Below the pieces are notes generated by a model, which had not been told where the DNA came from, searched no databases, and saw only the letters and a list, made by a program, of their open reading frames with translations. Of a stretch of DNA of 64,000 nt, positions 40,459-48,923 are shown in pieces. A program made the position numbers and the translations under genes. Origin of the DNA: WLND01 sp040398845 (GTDB lineage Bacteria; Actinomycetota; Actinomycetes; S36-B12); the NCBI GenBank assembly GCA_040398845.1, contig JBBATH010000004.1, positions 1 to 64,000 on the forward strand, given 5' to 3'. Numbering within the stretch: the stretch's first letter is position 1; each line of letters starts with the position of its first letter.

Positions 40459-41997
40459 ATGGGCGGCTTCACGCTTGACAGCATCCTGGCGAAGAACCTT
40501 CCTGCACAGGGCGCCGAGGCCAACCGGGTTGCCCTTGTCTTCCAGGACCGCGAATACACGTTCGAAGAACTCGACTCCGGTTCCGAGATGCTCGCACACG
40601 GACTCCTCGAGCAGGGCTTCGCCAAAGGCGATCGCATGTGCGTACTCGCCAAGAACCGAGCCGAGTGGTTCGAGATTCTCTTCGCACTCGCAAAGATCGG
40701 CGGCGTTCTCGTACCGGTGAATTACCTCCTGAAACCCAAGGAGGTTCAGCACATCGTTGAAGACTCTGGCGCGACGTGGTTCCTGGGCGAGGATGTCCTC
40801 TGGTCAACTATCGATGGATTTCGTGACGGCGCAGGCCCGCAACTGAGATACATCAGCGTTGGCAACGATCAATCAGGTGCAATCCCGTATGAATCCCTGC
40901 GCGTCGAGTCACCACCGATTCGCAGGGAAGTAGAAGTGTCGTCAGGCGACCTCGCGCTCCTGCAATACACCTCTGGGACAACGGGATTTCCCAAGGGCGC
41001 CATGCACACCCATTCGACAATCCTATGGAACACGATTCATCAAATTCCCGACTTCGGAATCAATCGCGACGACGTACACCTCGTCATTCCAGCAATGTGT
41101 TGGGCGGCCGGTTTCCACAGCTTCACCTTGGCGGTCATGTGGGCCGGTGGCAAAATCGTGCTGAACCCCAGCCGGAATTTCGACGCACACGAGTTCGGCG
41201 CGACCGTGACCCGCCACCGGGTAACGAAGACGATTCTCGTTCCCTCGGTGCTTCGGATCGTTCTCGACTCCGATGCCCTTGAGCAGCATGATCTGTCGTC
41301 CCTGGATCTGGTCCTGAGCGGCGGTGAACCAGTACCGGTTGATGCCATCGCGGACTGGCACCGCAGGGTGGCCACCTGCCACCTCGTTCAGGGCTACGGC
41401 ATGGGTGAATTTCCCACCCTCATGCTCTATCTGTCTCCCAAGGATGCAGTGCGCAAGGCAGGTGCTGCAGGAAAACCTTGCCTCGTCGCGCAGGTCCGTG
41501 TTGTCGACGAGTCATTTCAGGACACGCCGATTGGTCAGGTAGGCGAAATCGTCGCTCTATCTGAGGCGTGCATGGTCGGCTACTTCGGAAAGCCTGATGC
41601 CACGGCACAGGCTTTCAACGACGGCTGGATGCGAACCGGTGACCTCGCCTTCAAGGATGAGGAGGGTTACGTTCACGTTGCCGGACGCGCCAAGGAAATG
41701 ATCATCAGCGGGGGCCTAAACGTCTACCCGGCCGAAGTGGAGCGGGTGATCCTTACCATTGCGGGCGTTGCCGAGGCGGCAGTGGTGGGTGAGCCCGACG
41801 AGAAGTGGGGCGAGATCGTCCACGCCTACATCGTGGTCCCACCTGGGGGCATGGTCGAGGTGGCGCACCTTGAGTCGATATGTCGAGACGAACTCGCGAA
41901 CTACAAGGTTCCTCGGCAATGGACGATTCGGGAAGAGCCACTGCCACGCACGACCTCTGGAAAGATCCAACGGCACGCGCTGTCAGTGACTCGTTAG
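40459..41997 (+). CDS. Acyl-CoA synthetase (AMP-forming)
   Basis: A 512-aa class I adenylate-forming enzyme: YTSGTTGFPKGAMHTHS, YGMGEFPTLML, RTGDLAFKDEEGYVHVAGR, GGLNVYPAEVE and LPRTTSGKIQR with the catalytic Lys. It is a close paralogue of the 27539-29062 ligase. I choose ATG 40459, preceded by AAGGGG; ATG 40441 is in frame and possible. It ends the plus-strand operon and its TAG stop overlaps the TAA of the convergent HNH-like gene, marking the right border of the catabolic island. Substrate is unknown. Confidence 0.9.
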   Translation: MGGFTLDSILAKNLPAQGAEANRVALVFQDREYTFEELDSGSEMLAHGLLEQGFAKGDRMCVLAKNRAEWFEILFALAKIGGVLVPVNYLLKPKEVQHIVEDSGATWFLGEDVLWSTIDGFRDGAGPQLRYISVGNDQSGAIPYESLRVESPPIRREVEVSSGDLALLQYTSGTTGFPKGAMHTHSTILWNTIHQIPDFGINRDDVHLVIPAMCWAAGFHSFTLAVMWAGGKIVLNPSRNFDAHEFGATVTRHRVTKTILVPSVLRIVLDSDALEQHDLSSLDLVLSGGEPVPVDAIADWHRRVATCHLVQGYGMGEFPTLMLYLSPKDAVRKAGAAGKPCLVAQVRVVDESFQDTPIGQVGEIVALSEACMVGYFGKPDATAQAFNDGWMRTGDLAFKDEEGYVHVAGRAKEMIISGGLNVYPAEVERVILTIAGVAEAAVVGEPDEKWGEIVHAYIVVPPGGMVEVAHLESICRDELANYKVPRQWTIREEPLPRTTSGKIQRHALSVTR

Positions 41998-42437
41998 CCC
42001 GCGCGCAGGAGCAGCAGGAACTGACCACCGCCCGGTTCAATGTGGGTCGTTGCCGCCAGATCGGGGGCGAATCTCGAGAGTCGGTCGAGGAGCCACGCGG
42101 CCGCCTCGTCGGCATCGCCCTGACTCGGGCAGCGAGCCACCACCTCCTGGCCGCCCTTGCGGGTCAGCCGCTCCACGGTGGCAACGATGGGTGCCGGGTC
42201 GACGACGAAGAGTTGGGGAGACCACGGAACGACAGGCTGGACCTTCCCCTTACGGGTGTTGCATGATCGATGCGCAAGGCGTTCGGCTGATGCCACCCGC
42301 TTCTTGCCCTTGGTCGCGCCCCGGGAATCCACACTCGGGCCGCGGTCAGCATTGACGGAAGCTTCGGGGTCAACCGGCTCGTCGCACAGCCAGCAGCGCC
42401 AACCGTCACGATCGCCCACGTCATTGAGGTCACTCAT
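41994..42437 (-). CDS. HNH-like zinc-finger protein
   Basis: A 147-aa protein with CWLCDEPVD near residue 15, then RLAHRSCNTRKG: a CxxC...HxxC pair with the His-Asn arrangement of HNH nuclease domains. The first Cys pair to the second spans about 40 residues. Residues ~70-147 form a separate, unrecognised domain. It belongs to the chromosomal backbone rather than the island. Nuclease activity is unproven. Confidence 0.72.
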   Translation of the reverse strand: MSDLNDVGDRDGWRCWLCDEPVDPEASVNADRGPSVDSRGATKGKKRVASAERLAHRSCNTRKGKVQPVVPWSPQLFVVDPAPIVATVERLTRKGGQEVVARCPSQGDADEAAAWLLDRLSRFAPDLAATTHIEPGGGQFLLLLRAG

Positions 42438-42512
42438 GACTGCAGGCTACGGCGTGACTGCGAGATCGTGAATCTGCCTTGTCCGTTGCCATTCGGCAAA
42501 TAGGCTGCCCAC

Positions 42513-42935
42513 GTGGAAACCTCATTCGTGATCAGAGCCATTCGGGGCCTGCTTGCTCTCGGGTCACTCGTCTTCGCATTGAGTGCCGTCGCCCTGCTCA
42601 TCATGCCATCGGCGTTCGCAACACTGCTCGGTCTCTCGCCGTCGAGCGATCTCGATTGGGCGCTGCGCATGATGGGCGCGGTCCTCGTCGCGTTAGCCGG
42701 GCAGATGTGGCTCGTGCGGCACACCCCGGACCCTTCGACGAGAGGGGCCGCAGCCGTCATGGTCATCGGCGGCGGGCTGATGACCATGATGACCATTTGG
42801 CTGCCCGGCGAATGGAGCACCCTGCGTTGGGCGTACCTCGGCTTTGGTCTGGCCTTCTGCCTGCTTTACCTCATCCTGCTGCTCATCGGCCTCAGGGACG
42901 CCCCAGAACTTAGCGACGTCTACGACGACGAATAA
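42513..42935 (+). CDS. Small integral membrane protein
   Basis: A 140-aa protein with four hydrophobic spans at about residues 8-30, 45-65, 78-97 and 107-128, and an acidic C-terminus (SDVYDDE). The GTG start at 42513 is the first of the frame. The layout resembles DUF4345-like or related small four-helix membrane families, but I do not recognise it with confidence. It is convergent with the AI-2E gene 3 bp away. Confidence 0.7.
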   Translation: METSFVIRAIRGLLALGSLVFALSAVALLIMPSAFATLLGLSPSSDLDWALRMMGAVLVALAGQMWLVRHTPDPSTRGAAAVMVIGGGLMTMMTIWLPGEWSTLRWAYLGFGLAFCLLYLILLLIGLRDAPELSDVYDDE

Positions 42936-42938
42936 AGA

Positions 42939-44030
42939 TTACGTAGCGACTGGGGCCGGTTCAGGGTTGTCGACGTATGGATGTTCCGGATCGCGACCCG
43001 TCACGTATTTGGCGATGCCGTACACAGCCCCGGCAATCGGCACGGCGATAAGAGCCCCGACAATACCGAGCGCAATCGCACCCGTGGCTATCGCAATGAC
43101 GATGGCAAGTGGATGAAGATTCACGGCCTTGCCCATGACGAGCGGCTGCATGACGTCGCCATCGAATGAGCCGACGATGATCGTCAAGACGATGACGAGA
43201 ACCGCGACGAACGGGCCCCTCTCGGCGAGCGCCACGATCGCCGCAAAGAAGGTGGCGACCGGCGCACCGATAACCGGGATGAAGGCACCGATGAACACGA
43301 CCGCCGCGAGGGCGGGAGCGAGCGGAACCCTGAGGACTTCGAGTCCGATAAAGACGAGCAGGGCATCGAGGAAAGCCACGATGACGATGCCGCGCGTGTA
43401 GCCAGCGATGGATTCCCAGGCGATGCGACCTGCTACATCGACGTGGTGACTGGTCTTCCTTGGGATCCAGGAAATGACCCACCCCCAGATCGTGGATGGG
43501 GACATCAGGAAGAAGATCACACCAAAAATGAAGACCGAGCCGGCGATGATGAGCGTGCCGATCGATCCGGCCGCGCCGAGCGCATCGCCGAGCACGCCCT
43601 TCGCAACATCGGCGCCCAAGCCCTTCGCCTGATCAAGGAGATTGTTGATATCCGTCTCGTCGAGTCGAAGGGGACCGGTCTTCATCCATGTCTCGATGTC
43701 GTCAAAGCCGCTCTGTATCGATGCCGCGAGCTTCGGTCCCTCGCTGATCGTCGATGAGATCACGCTGTAGAGCACGAGCACGATCGCCGAGCCGATGGCG
43801 ACCAGTGCCAGGATCATCGCGAGAACTTTCGGCATGATCTTGTTGAGAAGGTTCATGACCGGTGAGGTCCACGCGGTGACGAGCATCGCGAAGAACAATG
43901 CGAAGACCACGGGGAAGACGGAATCGAAAACCCTCGCGATGAGGACGAACCCCGCCACGAGGACGAGTAGTCGCCACGTGATGCCCGAAAGCCGTTTCAA
44001 CGTGTCAGGGATGCCATCTTCTTCGACCAT
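42939..44030 (-). CDS. AI-2E family transporter (PerM/YhhT-like)
   Basis: A 363-aa membrane protein with about seven to eight spans; conserved blocks of the family are present, including GFVLIARVFDSVFPVVFALFF at the N-terminus and the GAFIPVIGAPVATFFAAIVAL region near residues 258-280. The acidic MVEEDGIPDTL start is cytoplasmic. The family exports small molecules; autoinducer-2 export is proven for few members. It is divergent from an SDR gene. Confidence 0.87.
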   Translation of the reverse strand: MVEEDGIPDTLKRLSGITWRLLVLVAGFVLIARVFDSVFPVVFALFFAMLVTAWTSPVMNLLNKIMPKVLAMILALVAIGSAIVLVLYSVISSTISEGPKLAASIQSGFDDIETWMKTGPLRLDETDINNLLDQAKGLGADVAKGVLGDALGAAGSIGTLIIAGSVFIFGVIFFLMSPSTIWGWVISWIPRKTSHHVDVAGRIAWESIAGYTRGIVIVAFLDALLVFIGLEVLRVPLAPALAAVVFIGAFIPVIGAPVATFFAAIVALAERGPFVAVLVIVLTIIVGSFDGDVMQPLVMGKAVNLHPLAIVIAIATGAIALGIVGALIAVPIAGAVYGIAKYVTGRDPEHPYVDNPEPAPVAT

Positions 44031-44112
44031 GGCAGAACTCTAATCCCCCAAAGGTGACCGCATTTCGCCGTTCGGGCAATTGTGTTTGGCTCAAGGCTGG
44101 GAGGATCACCCC

Positions 44113-44871
44113 ATGGAATCCACTCGAAGGTCAGTCTTGGTCACGGGCGGCTCGCGCGGCATCGGCGCCGCGGTCGCCCTCGAGTTCGCCTCCCTCGGTG
44201 ATCAGGTGGCGGTTCACTATGGCGCGTCGAGGTCCGCGGCAGATTCGGTTCTCGGGGGCCTGCCTGGTGACGGTCATGTCATCGTCCAAGCTGATCTTCG
44301 CGATGCCGAGGCGGTTCGCCGAATGGTTGACGAGGCGGCCGCCGCACTCGGGACCATCGACATCCTCGTGAACAACGCCGGAGTGTTCTTCCCGCATCCG
44401 ATCGAGGCCTCCACCTACGAGGAGTGGCAGCGGGGATGGCGCGACACGATCGACATCAACCTCATCGGCGCCGCGAACGCTGCGTGGTGCGCCCTCCAGC
44501 ACATGCCTCGCGGCCGTGATTCGCGCATCATCAATATCGGATCACGGGGTGCCTTTCGCGGGGAGCCCGACAGCCCCGCCTACGGCGCCAGCAAGGCCGC
44601 CCTCGGTGCCTTTGGCCAATCCATCGCAAAGTCCCTCGGGGCCTTCGGCATCGCTGTCACCACCCTCGCCCCCGGTTTCGTCGACACCGACATGGCTGCA
44701 GCGTCACTTGCCGGGGCGGGTGGCGATGAGATCAGGTCCCAGAGTCCGTTCAATCGCGTGCCGACGGCACAAGAGGTCGCGAAGGCGGTCGTGTTCCTAG
44801 CTTCTCCAACCGCTGAGTGGGCCAGCGGGGGCATTCTCGACTTCAACGGCGCCTCGTACCTGCGAATGTAG
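44113..44871 (+). CDS. Short-chain dehydrogenase/reductase
   Basis: A 252-aa classical SDR: TGGSRGIGAAVA, NNAGVFF, NIGSRGAFRGEPDSPAYGAS with Ser, Tyr and Lys present, LAPGFVDTDMAA and the final GGILDFNGASYL. The ATG at 44113 has GGGAGGA upstream and is preferred to ATG 44080. It is probably a housekeeping oxidoreductase; it belongs with the backbone block and not with the island. Substrate unknown. Confidence 0.88.
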   Translation: MESTRRSVLVTGGSRGIGAAVALEFASLGDQVAVHYGASRSAADSVLGGLPGDGHVIVQADLRDAEAVRRMVDEAAAALGTIDILVNNAGVFFPHPIEASTYEEWQRGWRDTIDINLIGAANAAWCALQHMPRGRDSRIINIGSRGAFRGEPDSPAYGASKAALGAFGQSIAKSLGAFGIAVTTLAPGFVDTDMAAASLAGAGGDEIRSQSPFNRVPTAQEVAKAVVFLASPTAEWASGGILDFNGASYLRM

Positions 44872-44924
44872 TTCGCCGGTGATGGAACACTTCACCGGAA
44901 CGAGATGACGAAGGATCCGATCAC

Positions 44925-45611
44925 GTGACAGCCGATGACTGGGTCGCGGCGGTGAAATCCGCCCTACTTCCAATTGCCCAACCGAGTGATGCTGCGCCCA
45001 TGGCACGGTACATGAAGAACATCGCCCCGTTCCTCGGCATTAGGGCGCCAGACCGGCGGCGCGCGGTGCTGACAGCCGTCAAGAACCTTCCGGTTCCATC
45101 GGTTGAAGCCTTGAGCGACGTCGTCCTGCAACTATGGGCGGAGCCTGAGCGCGAGTTCCAATACGCCGCCTGCGACGTCCTTGATCACCATGCTTCGATT
45201 CTTCCTGAGTCGTTCCTGACCAACCCAATCCACGACCTACTCACGACAAAGCCGTGGTGGGACACGGTCGACTTATTGGGCACCGCTGTGGTGTCACCCC
45301 TGACTGGGCGCTACCCCGCGGCAATTGACCTCATGTGGCAGTGGTGCCGATCAGGTGATCGGTGGCTCATCCGTGCAGCGATCCAGCACCAGCGCGGCAG
45401 ACGTGACCACGCCGACATTGGGGTGCTCACGTCGATGTGCTCACTGCACGCGGCAGATCCGGAATTCTTCGTCGCGAAGGCAATTGGCTGGGCCATGCGC
45501 GACGCCTCCCGATGGTTTCCGCATGAGGTCAGGTGGTTCGTCGAGCACCACCCCCATCTCACGCCGGTGGCACGGCGCGAGGCAGTGCGCGGACTGTCTC
45601 GCGTCAGATAG
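44925..45611 (+). CDS. DNA alkylation repair protein (AlkD-like HEAT fold)
   Basis: A 228-aa all-helical protein: KNIAPFLGIRAPDRRRAV near residue 28, YAACDVLDHHA, KPWWDTVDLLGTAVV, and IRAAIQHQR. These match the AlkD/AlkC HEAT-repeat family, glycosylases that remove N3- and N7-alkyl purines without base flipping. The GTG start at 44925 opens the frame. It sits near the Ung gene, consistent with a small repair cluster. Confidence 0.87.
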   Translation: MTADDWVAAVKSALLPIAQPSDAAPMARYMKNIAPFLGIRAPDRRRAVLTAVKNLPVPSVEALSDVVLQLWAEPEREFQYAACDVLDHHASILPESFLTNPIHDLLTTKPWWDTVDLLGTAVVSPLTGRYPAAIDLMWQWCRSGDRWLIRAAIQHQRGRRDHADIGVLTSMCSLHAADPEFFVAKAIGWAMRDASRWFPHEVRWFVEHHPHLTPVARREAVRGLSRVR

Positions 45612-45620
45612 CGTGCGGGT

Positions 45621-46088
45621 ATGCGCCGCCTCATCGAACTCTCCCGCTTCGCCGTCGCCGTGCCGGCGATCACGTCAATCATCGCGTCCTTCGTCCTCAT
45701 GGCTATCGGGGTTTGGGAGGTCGTGATGACAATCGTCCACCTCCTCGACTCCAGCGTGAGTGTGAAGCTCACAGTGGTCGCGATCCTCACATCCGTCGAT
45801 ACCTTCCTTCTCGCGACGGTCCTCCTCGTCATTGGCTATGGGCTCTATGAGCTCTTCGTCGATAGCGAGGTGACGCTGCCGCAGTGGCTACAGATCCGCT
45901 CGCTGGACGACCTGAAGACGAAACTCATCGGGGTCACGGTCGCCATCCTCGGTGTCGTGTTCCTCGGTGCACTCGTCGATCGCAAAGACGCAAATTCAGT
46001 CATGCTCATCGGCGTAGGGGTCGGGGCCGTCGTTCTCGGCCTCGCCGCCTTCACTTTCGCGTCCAAGCGTAAGGACGAGGGAAAGTGA
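45621..46088 (+). CDS. YqhA family (UPF0114) membrane protein
   Basis: A 155-aa membrane protein with four spans: RFAVAVPAITSIIASFVLMA near the start, then LLATVLLVIGYGLYELF, LGVVFLGALVD and a final VLGLAAFTF. The ELFVDSE and LPQWLQIRSLDDLKTKLIG segments are characteristic of YqhA/UPF0114. The function is unknown. The stop overlaps the next ATG-type start (46085-46088). Confidence 0.85.
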   Translation: MRRLIELSRFAVAVPAITSIIASFVLMAIGVWEVVMTIVHLLDSSVSVKLTVVAILTSVDTFLLATVLLVIGYGLYELFVDSEVTLPQWLQIRSLDDLKTKLIGVTVAILGVVFLGALVDRKDANSVMLIGVGVGAVVLGLAAFTFASKRKDEGK

Positions 46089-46423
46089 AGCTCACCCCCA
46101 CCGCTGTCGTCTACCTCTGTCTCGCGGCCATCGGCTTTTGCGGTACCGCATATTTCAACATCATCGGATTCAACGGGCTGAGTAGCAACTTCGTCGCCGC
46201 CTGGTTCGCGAACCCCGCCGTCGCATCGCTCAGTGTCGACCTTCTCGTGTCCGCCAGCGCCGCCTCGATATTCATCATCCTTGAGGGACGCCGGCTCGGC
46301 ATGAAGTGGCCATGGCTCTACGTGCTCGCTTCCTTCGTCACCGCAGTCGCATTTACGCTCCCGCTCTTCCTCGCCATGCGCGAACGGCATATCGGTGCCC
46401 ACGCCGCTGGCCGATTTAGGTAG
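46085..46423 (+). CDS. DUF2834 membrane protein
   Basis: A 112-aa protein with three hydrophobic spans (about residues 10-30, 45-67 and 78-98). The layout with NIIGFNGLSSNFVAAWFANPA and LSVDLLVSASAA matches DUF2834. It is coupled to the YqhA gene by a 4-bp overlap, with the Ung gene 18 bp downstream. Function unknown. Confidence 0.82.
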   Translation: MKLTPTAVVYLCLAAIGFCGTAYFNIIGFNGLSSNFVAAWFANPAVASLSVDLLVSASAASIFIILEGRRLGMKWPWLYVLASFVTAVAFTLPLFLAMRERHIGAHAAGRFR

Positions 46424-46441
46424 GGCGACTAGGGTCATTGG

Positions 46442-47119
46442 GTGGCAAAGTCCCTCGAAGAACTCGTTCACCCGACCTGGCTCCCCGTCCTTTGGGAGCA
46501 GCAGGAGAACCTCACTCAGATCGGTGAGTTCCTACGCAGCGAGCAGGCGGCTGGCCGGCCCTGGTGCCCAGGCGGACAGCACATCCTTCGCGCATTCGAG
46601 CAGCCGCTGAACGAGGTTCGTGTCCTCATCACCGGGCAGGATCCGTATCCGACACCGGGCCACGCCGTCGGCCTGTCATTCTCGGTCGCCCCCGACGTAC
46701 GCCCGCTCCCCCGGAGCCTGCAGAACATCTTCAAGGAGCTCGGGAGCGACCTTGACATCGCGGTCCCCTCCACCGGCGACCTCACCCCCTGGGCCGGGCA
46801 AGGGGTGCTCCTCCTCAACCGTGTGCTCACAGTCGGGGTAGGCGAGCCTGGCAGTCACCGCGGCATCGGGTGGGAGCCGTTCACCGAGGCGGCAATCCGC
46901 GGCCTCGTCGAGCGGATCGAGGAGCCGCTCGTCGCGATTCTCTGGGGCAAGGATGCACAGTCGCTCACCGGCATCCTCGAGGATGTGCCAATCATCGAGA
47001 GCGCACACCCGAGTCCGCTGTCAGCAGATCGCGGGTTCTTTGGGAGTCGGCCGTTCAGTCAGGCGAACGAGTTCCTCGACGATCTCGGCGGCGAGCCAGT
47101 CAGTTGGGCGTTGCCGTAG
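46442..47119 (+). CDS. ung: Uracil-DNA glycosylase, family 1
   Basis: A 225-aa Ung enzyme that removes uracil from DNA to start base-excision repair. The catalytic GQDPYPTPGHAVGLSFS motif is near residues 60-77 (Asp as base), and the HPSPLSADRGFFGSRPFS loop carries the catalytic His and the Leu wedge region. The length is standard. The GTG start is at 46442. The 3' end overlaps the convergent DUF3817 gene by 20 bp (47100-47119). Confidence 0.96.
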   Translation: MAKSLEELVHPTWLPVLWEQQENLTQIGEFLRSEQAAGRPWCPGGQHILRAFEQPLNEVRVLITGQDPYPTPGHAVGLSFSVAPDVRPLPRSLQNIFKELGSDLDIAVPSTGDLTPWAGQGVLLLNRVLTVGVGEPGSHRGIGWEPFTEAAIRGLVERIEEPLVAILWGKDAQSLTGILEDVPIIESAHPSPLSADRGFFGSRPFSQANEFLDDLGGEPVSWALP

Positions 47120-47444
47120 CGATCCGCGCCGCAACGTCCTTGTGAACGAAGCGCTCCGCCACAAATGACATGAATGGCACTGTTCCGGCCAACAGGATAA
47201 GGACGGTTTTGCCGAGCGGATACCGAAGCCGAAATGCCAGGTCGACGCCGACGATCAGGTAGATGAAGTAGAGCCAGCCGTGCGCAGTCCACAGGTTGCG
47301 GTAGAGCCCGGGCTTGACGTCGGTATTCGCGTAATCCAGGAACCCATAACCCACGACAAGCCAGACGGTGAGCGCCCCGAGCACGACACCTGTCAGCCAG
47401 GCCATCACTCGAAAGCGTGTTGCTGCAGCGCCGAGACCCTTCAT
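47100..47444 (-). CDS. DUF3817 membrane protein
   Basis: A 114-aa protein with three spans; the FRVMAWLTGVVLGALTVWLV start, YRNLWTAHGWLYFIYLIVGVDL centre and TVPFMSFVAERFVH end match DUF3817, common in Actinobacteria. Function is not known. It is convergent with ung and shares its 3' end; the PfkB gene ends 20 bp upstream on the same strand. Confidence 0.88.
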   Translation of the reverse strand: MKGLGAAATRFRVMAWLTGVVLGALTVWLVVGYGFLDYANTDVKPGLYRNLWTAHGWLYFIYLIVGVDLAFRLRYPLGKTVLILLAGTVPFMSFVAERFVHKDVAARIATATPN

Positions 47445-47464
47445 AATTCAAGGCTAGTGGACCT

Positions 47465-48385
47465 TCATCTCCTGCACATCTCGACCTCTTGCACATTGGG
47501 AGGATCGGCGCCGGGCCGCTGGCAGGTGATTGCGGCTACCGCTATCCCGAACCGTGCCGCACTCAGCACCTCATCGAGGTTCGCAACATCAGCTCGCCCC
47601 AATCCTTTGGACAGCCACTGCGCAAGGAAGCCGCCGCTGAAGGAGTCGCCCGCCCCCACCGTGTCGACGACCGTTACCCGAGGCACCTCAAGGACGACAT
47701 CGTCGCTCTCAGTCAGCACGTGCACCGACCTGGCCCCGTCGGTGAAGAGCACGACTGCACCCGACTCACGCTGGAGTCGAACAGCTGCATCGTGAGTCTC
47801 GATGGACGGATAGATGAATGCGAGGTCATCGCCGCTGACCTTCACGACGTCAGCCCGTTCGAGAACCGCTTGCAACGTGCGATCGAACACGTCGGACGAT
47901 GTCATTACACTCGGTCGACAGTTCGGATCGACCATGACGAGCCGGTCAGCTGGGGCTGCCGCCACGACGGCGGCCGACGCACCGGCAAGGGGCTGGAGGA
48001 CGAGGCCGAGGGTGCCCACGTGCAGCGCCGAGCACTCGGTGCCAATGTGAGAAAGGGCCGCCTGTGGTGTCACTGCAGCCGCTGAAGTGCCCTCCATCAT
48101 GAACCGGTAGGTCGCGGCCCCGTCGGCATCGATTTGCGCGATCGCGAGGGTCGTCGGCTCATCGACCTGCTCGCCGAGTGCGTAGCCGACGCCATCGGCC
48201 TCGAGGAGTCGCATGATCCGCGCCCCGAATGCATCGCGCGACACCCCACCGAGAAAGGTCGCGGGCACACCGAGCCTAGCGATTGTGCGAGCAGTATTGA
48301 GCGGCGCTCCGCCGACGACCGAGGTTACGTTGCCGGCGGGATCGACAATGATGTCGATGAGCGCCTCGCCGACAACAGTGATCAC
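47465..48385 (-). CDS. PfkB-family carbohydrate kinase (fructokinase-like)
   Basis: A 306-aa ribokinase-fold kinase: VVGEALIDIIV at the start, VGGAPLNTARTIARLG (sugar site), MVDPNCRPS, and the C-terminal VVDTVGAGDSFSGGFLAQW (anion hole and catalytic Asp). It phosphorylates a sugar, probably fructose, using ATP. GTG 48385 is the start, because an upstream frame to 48457 would contain the cspA terminator hairpin. Confidence 0.88.
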   Translation of the reverse strand: MITVVGEALIDIIVDPAGNVTSVVGGAPLNTARTIARLGVPATFLGGVSRDAFGARIMRLLEADGVGYALGEQVDEPTTLAIAQIDADGAATYRFMMEGTSAAAVTPQAALSHIGTECSALHVGTLGLVLQPLAGASAAVVAAAPADRLVMVDPNCRPSVMTSSDVFDRTLQAVLERADVVKVSGDDLAFIYPSIETHDAAVRLQRESGAVVLFTDGARSVHVLTESDDVVLEVPRVTVVDTVGAGDSFSGGFLAQWLSKGLGRADVANLDEVLSAARFGIAVAAITCQRPGADPPNVQEVEMCRR

Positions 48386-48418
48386 TGACGGAACGCTAGT
48401 GCAGGCGGCCCTGACATG

Positions 48419-48452
48419 CGTGGAGCCCCTGCCAAGCGGCAGGGGCTCCACG
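48419..48452 (-). terminator. Hairpin terminator downstream of cspA
   Basis: A perfect 15-bp stem (48419-48433 with 48438-48452) with a 4-base loop AAGC lies 19 bp after the cspA stop and 34 bp before the PfkB start. It is GC-rich and without a long T run, typical of terminators in high-GC actinomycetes. Confidence 0.88.
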
Positions 48453-48470
48453 ACCATTTGGTGCTATCGA

Positions 48471-48674
48471 CTAGATGGCGCGCACCTTGTCAGCCTGCGG
48501 ACCCTTCGGGCCCTGAGTGATCTCGAACTCGACGGCTTGGTTCTCCTCGAGTGAACGGTAGCCGTCCGACTCGATCGCCGAGTAGTGAACGAATACGTCC
48601 GGGCCACCGTCAGCCTGAGCGATGAAGCCGAAACCCTTTTCGGCGTTGAACCACTTAACAGTTCCTTGAGCCAT
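48471..48674 (-). CDS. cspA: Cold-shock protein, CspA family
   Basis: A 67-aa single OB-fold nucleic-acid chaperone: GTVKWFNAEKGFGFI (RNP1), DVFVHYSAI (RNP2) and a C-terminal GPKGPQADKV. The ATG at 48674 is preceded by AAGGAG ten bases away; longer in-frame starts at 48683 and 48722 add non-homologous residues. It binds RNA and single-stranded DNA. Monocistronic, with its own terminator. Confidence 0.96.
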   Translation of the reverse strand: MAQGTVKWFNAEKGFGFIAQADGGPDVFVHYSAIESDGYRSLEENQAVEFEITQGPKGPQADKVRAI

Positions 48675-48780
48675 GATGCACATTCTCCTTGCACGAAGTT
48701 GCGTCGGACGGTCGCCCAACACGCGGCCTAGCTTGTTCGAACCTTCGTCCTTGATCTGTGCTCGTGCCCAGAAACATGTG

Positions 48781-48810
48781 ATGCCCGCCGCAGGTTCGAT
48801 GGGCGGGCAT
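48781..48810 (-). terminator. Hairpin downstream of the SURF1 operon
   Basis: A 9-bp stem (48781-48789 with 48802-48810), perfectly paired and GC-rich with a 12-base loop, 114 bp after the SURF1 stop. The bases between 48811 and 48923 hold no other feature I can see. It probably ends the Mca-SURF1 operon. Confidence 0.65.
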
Positions 48811-48923
48811 CTCAGAACGGTGGTGCTGACGTAGCCTTGCCATGTTTAAGCATAGCTGGAAACCACCAGTCAGGGGAACAGTGCCGCAACCGTGATCAAA
48901 TCGTGAGAATCCGTGGGCGGCAT

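Noticed and set aside
48385..48457. Longer PfkB start at 48457
   Set aside because: The added codons contain the perfect terminator hairpin of cspA.
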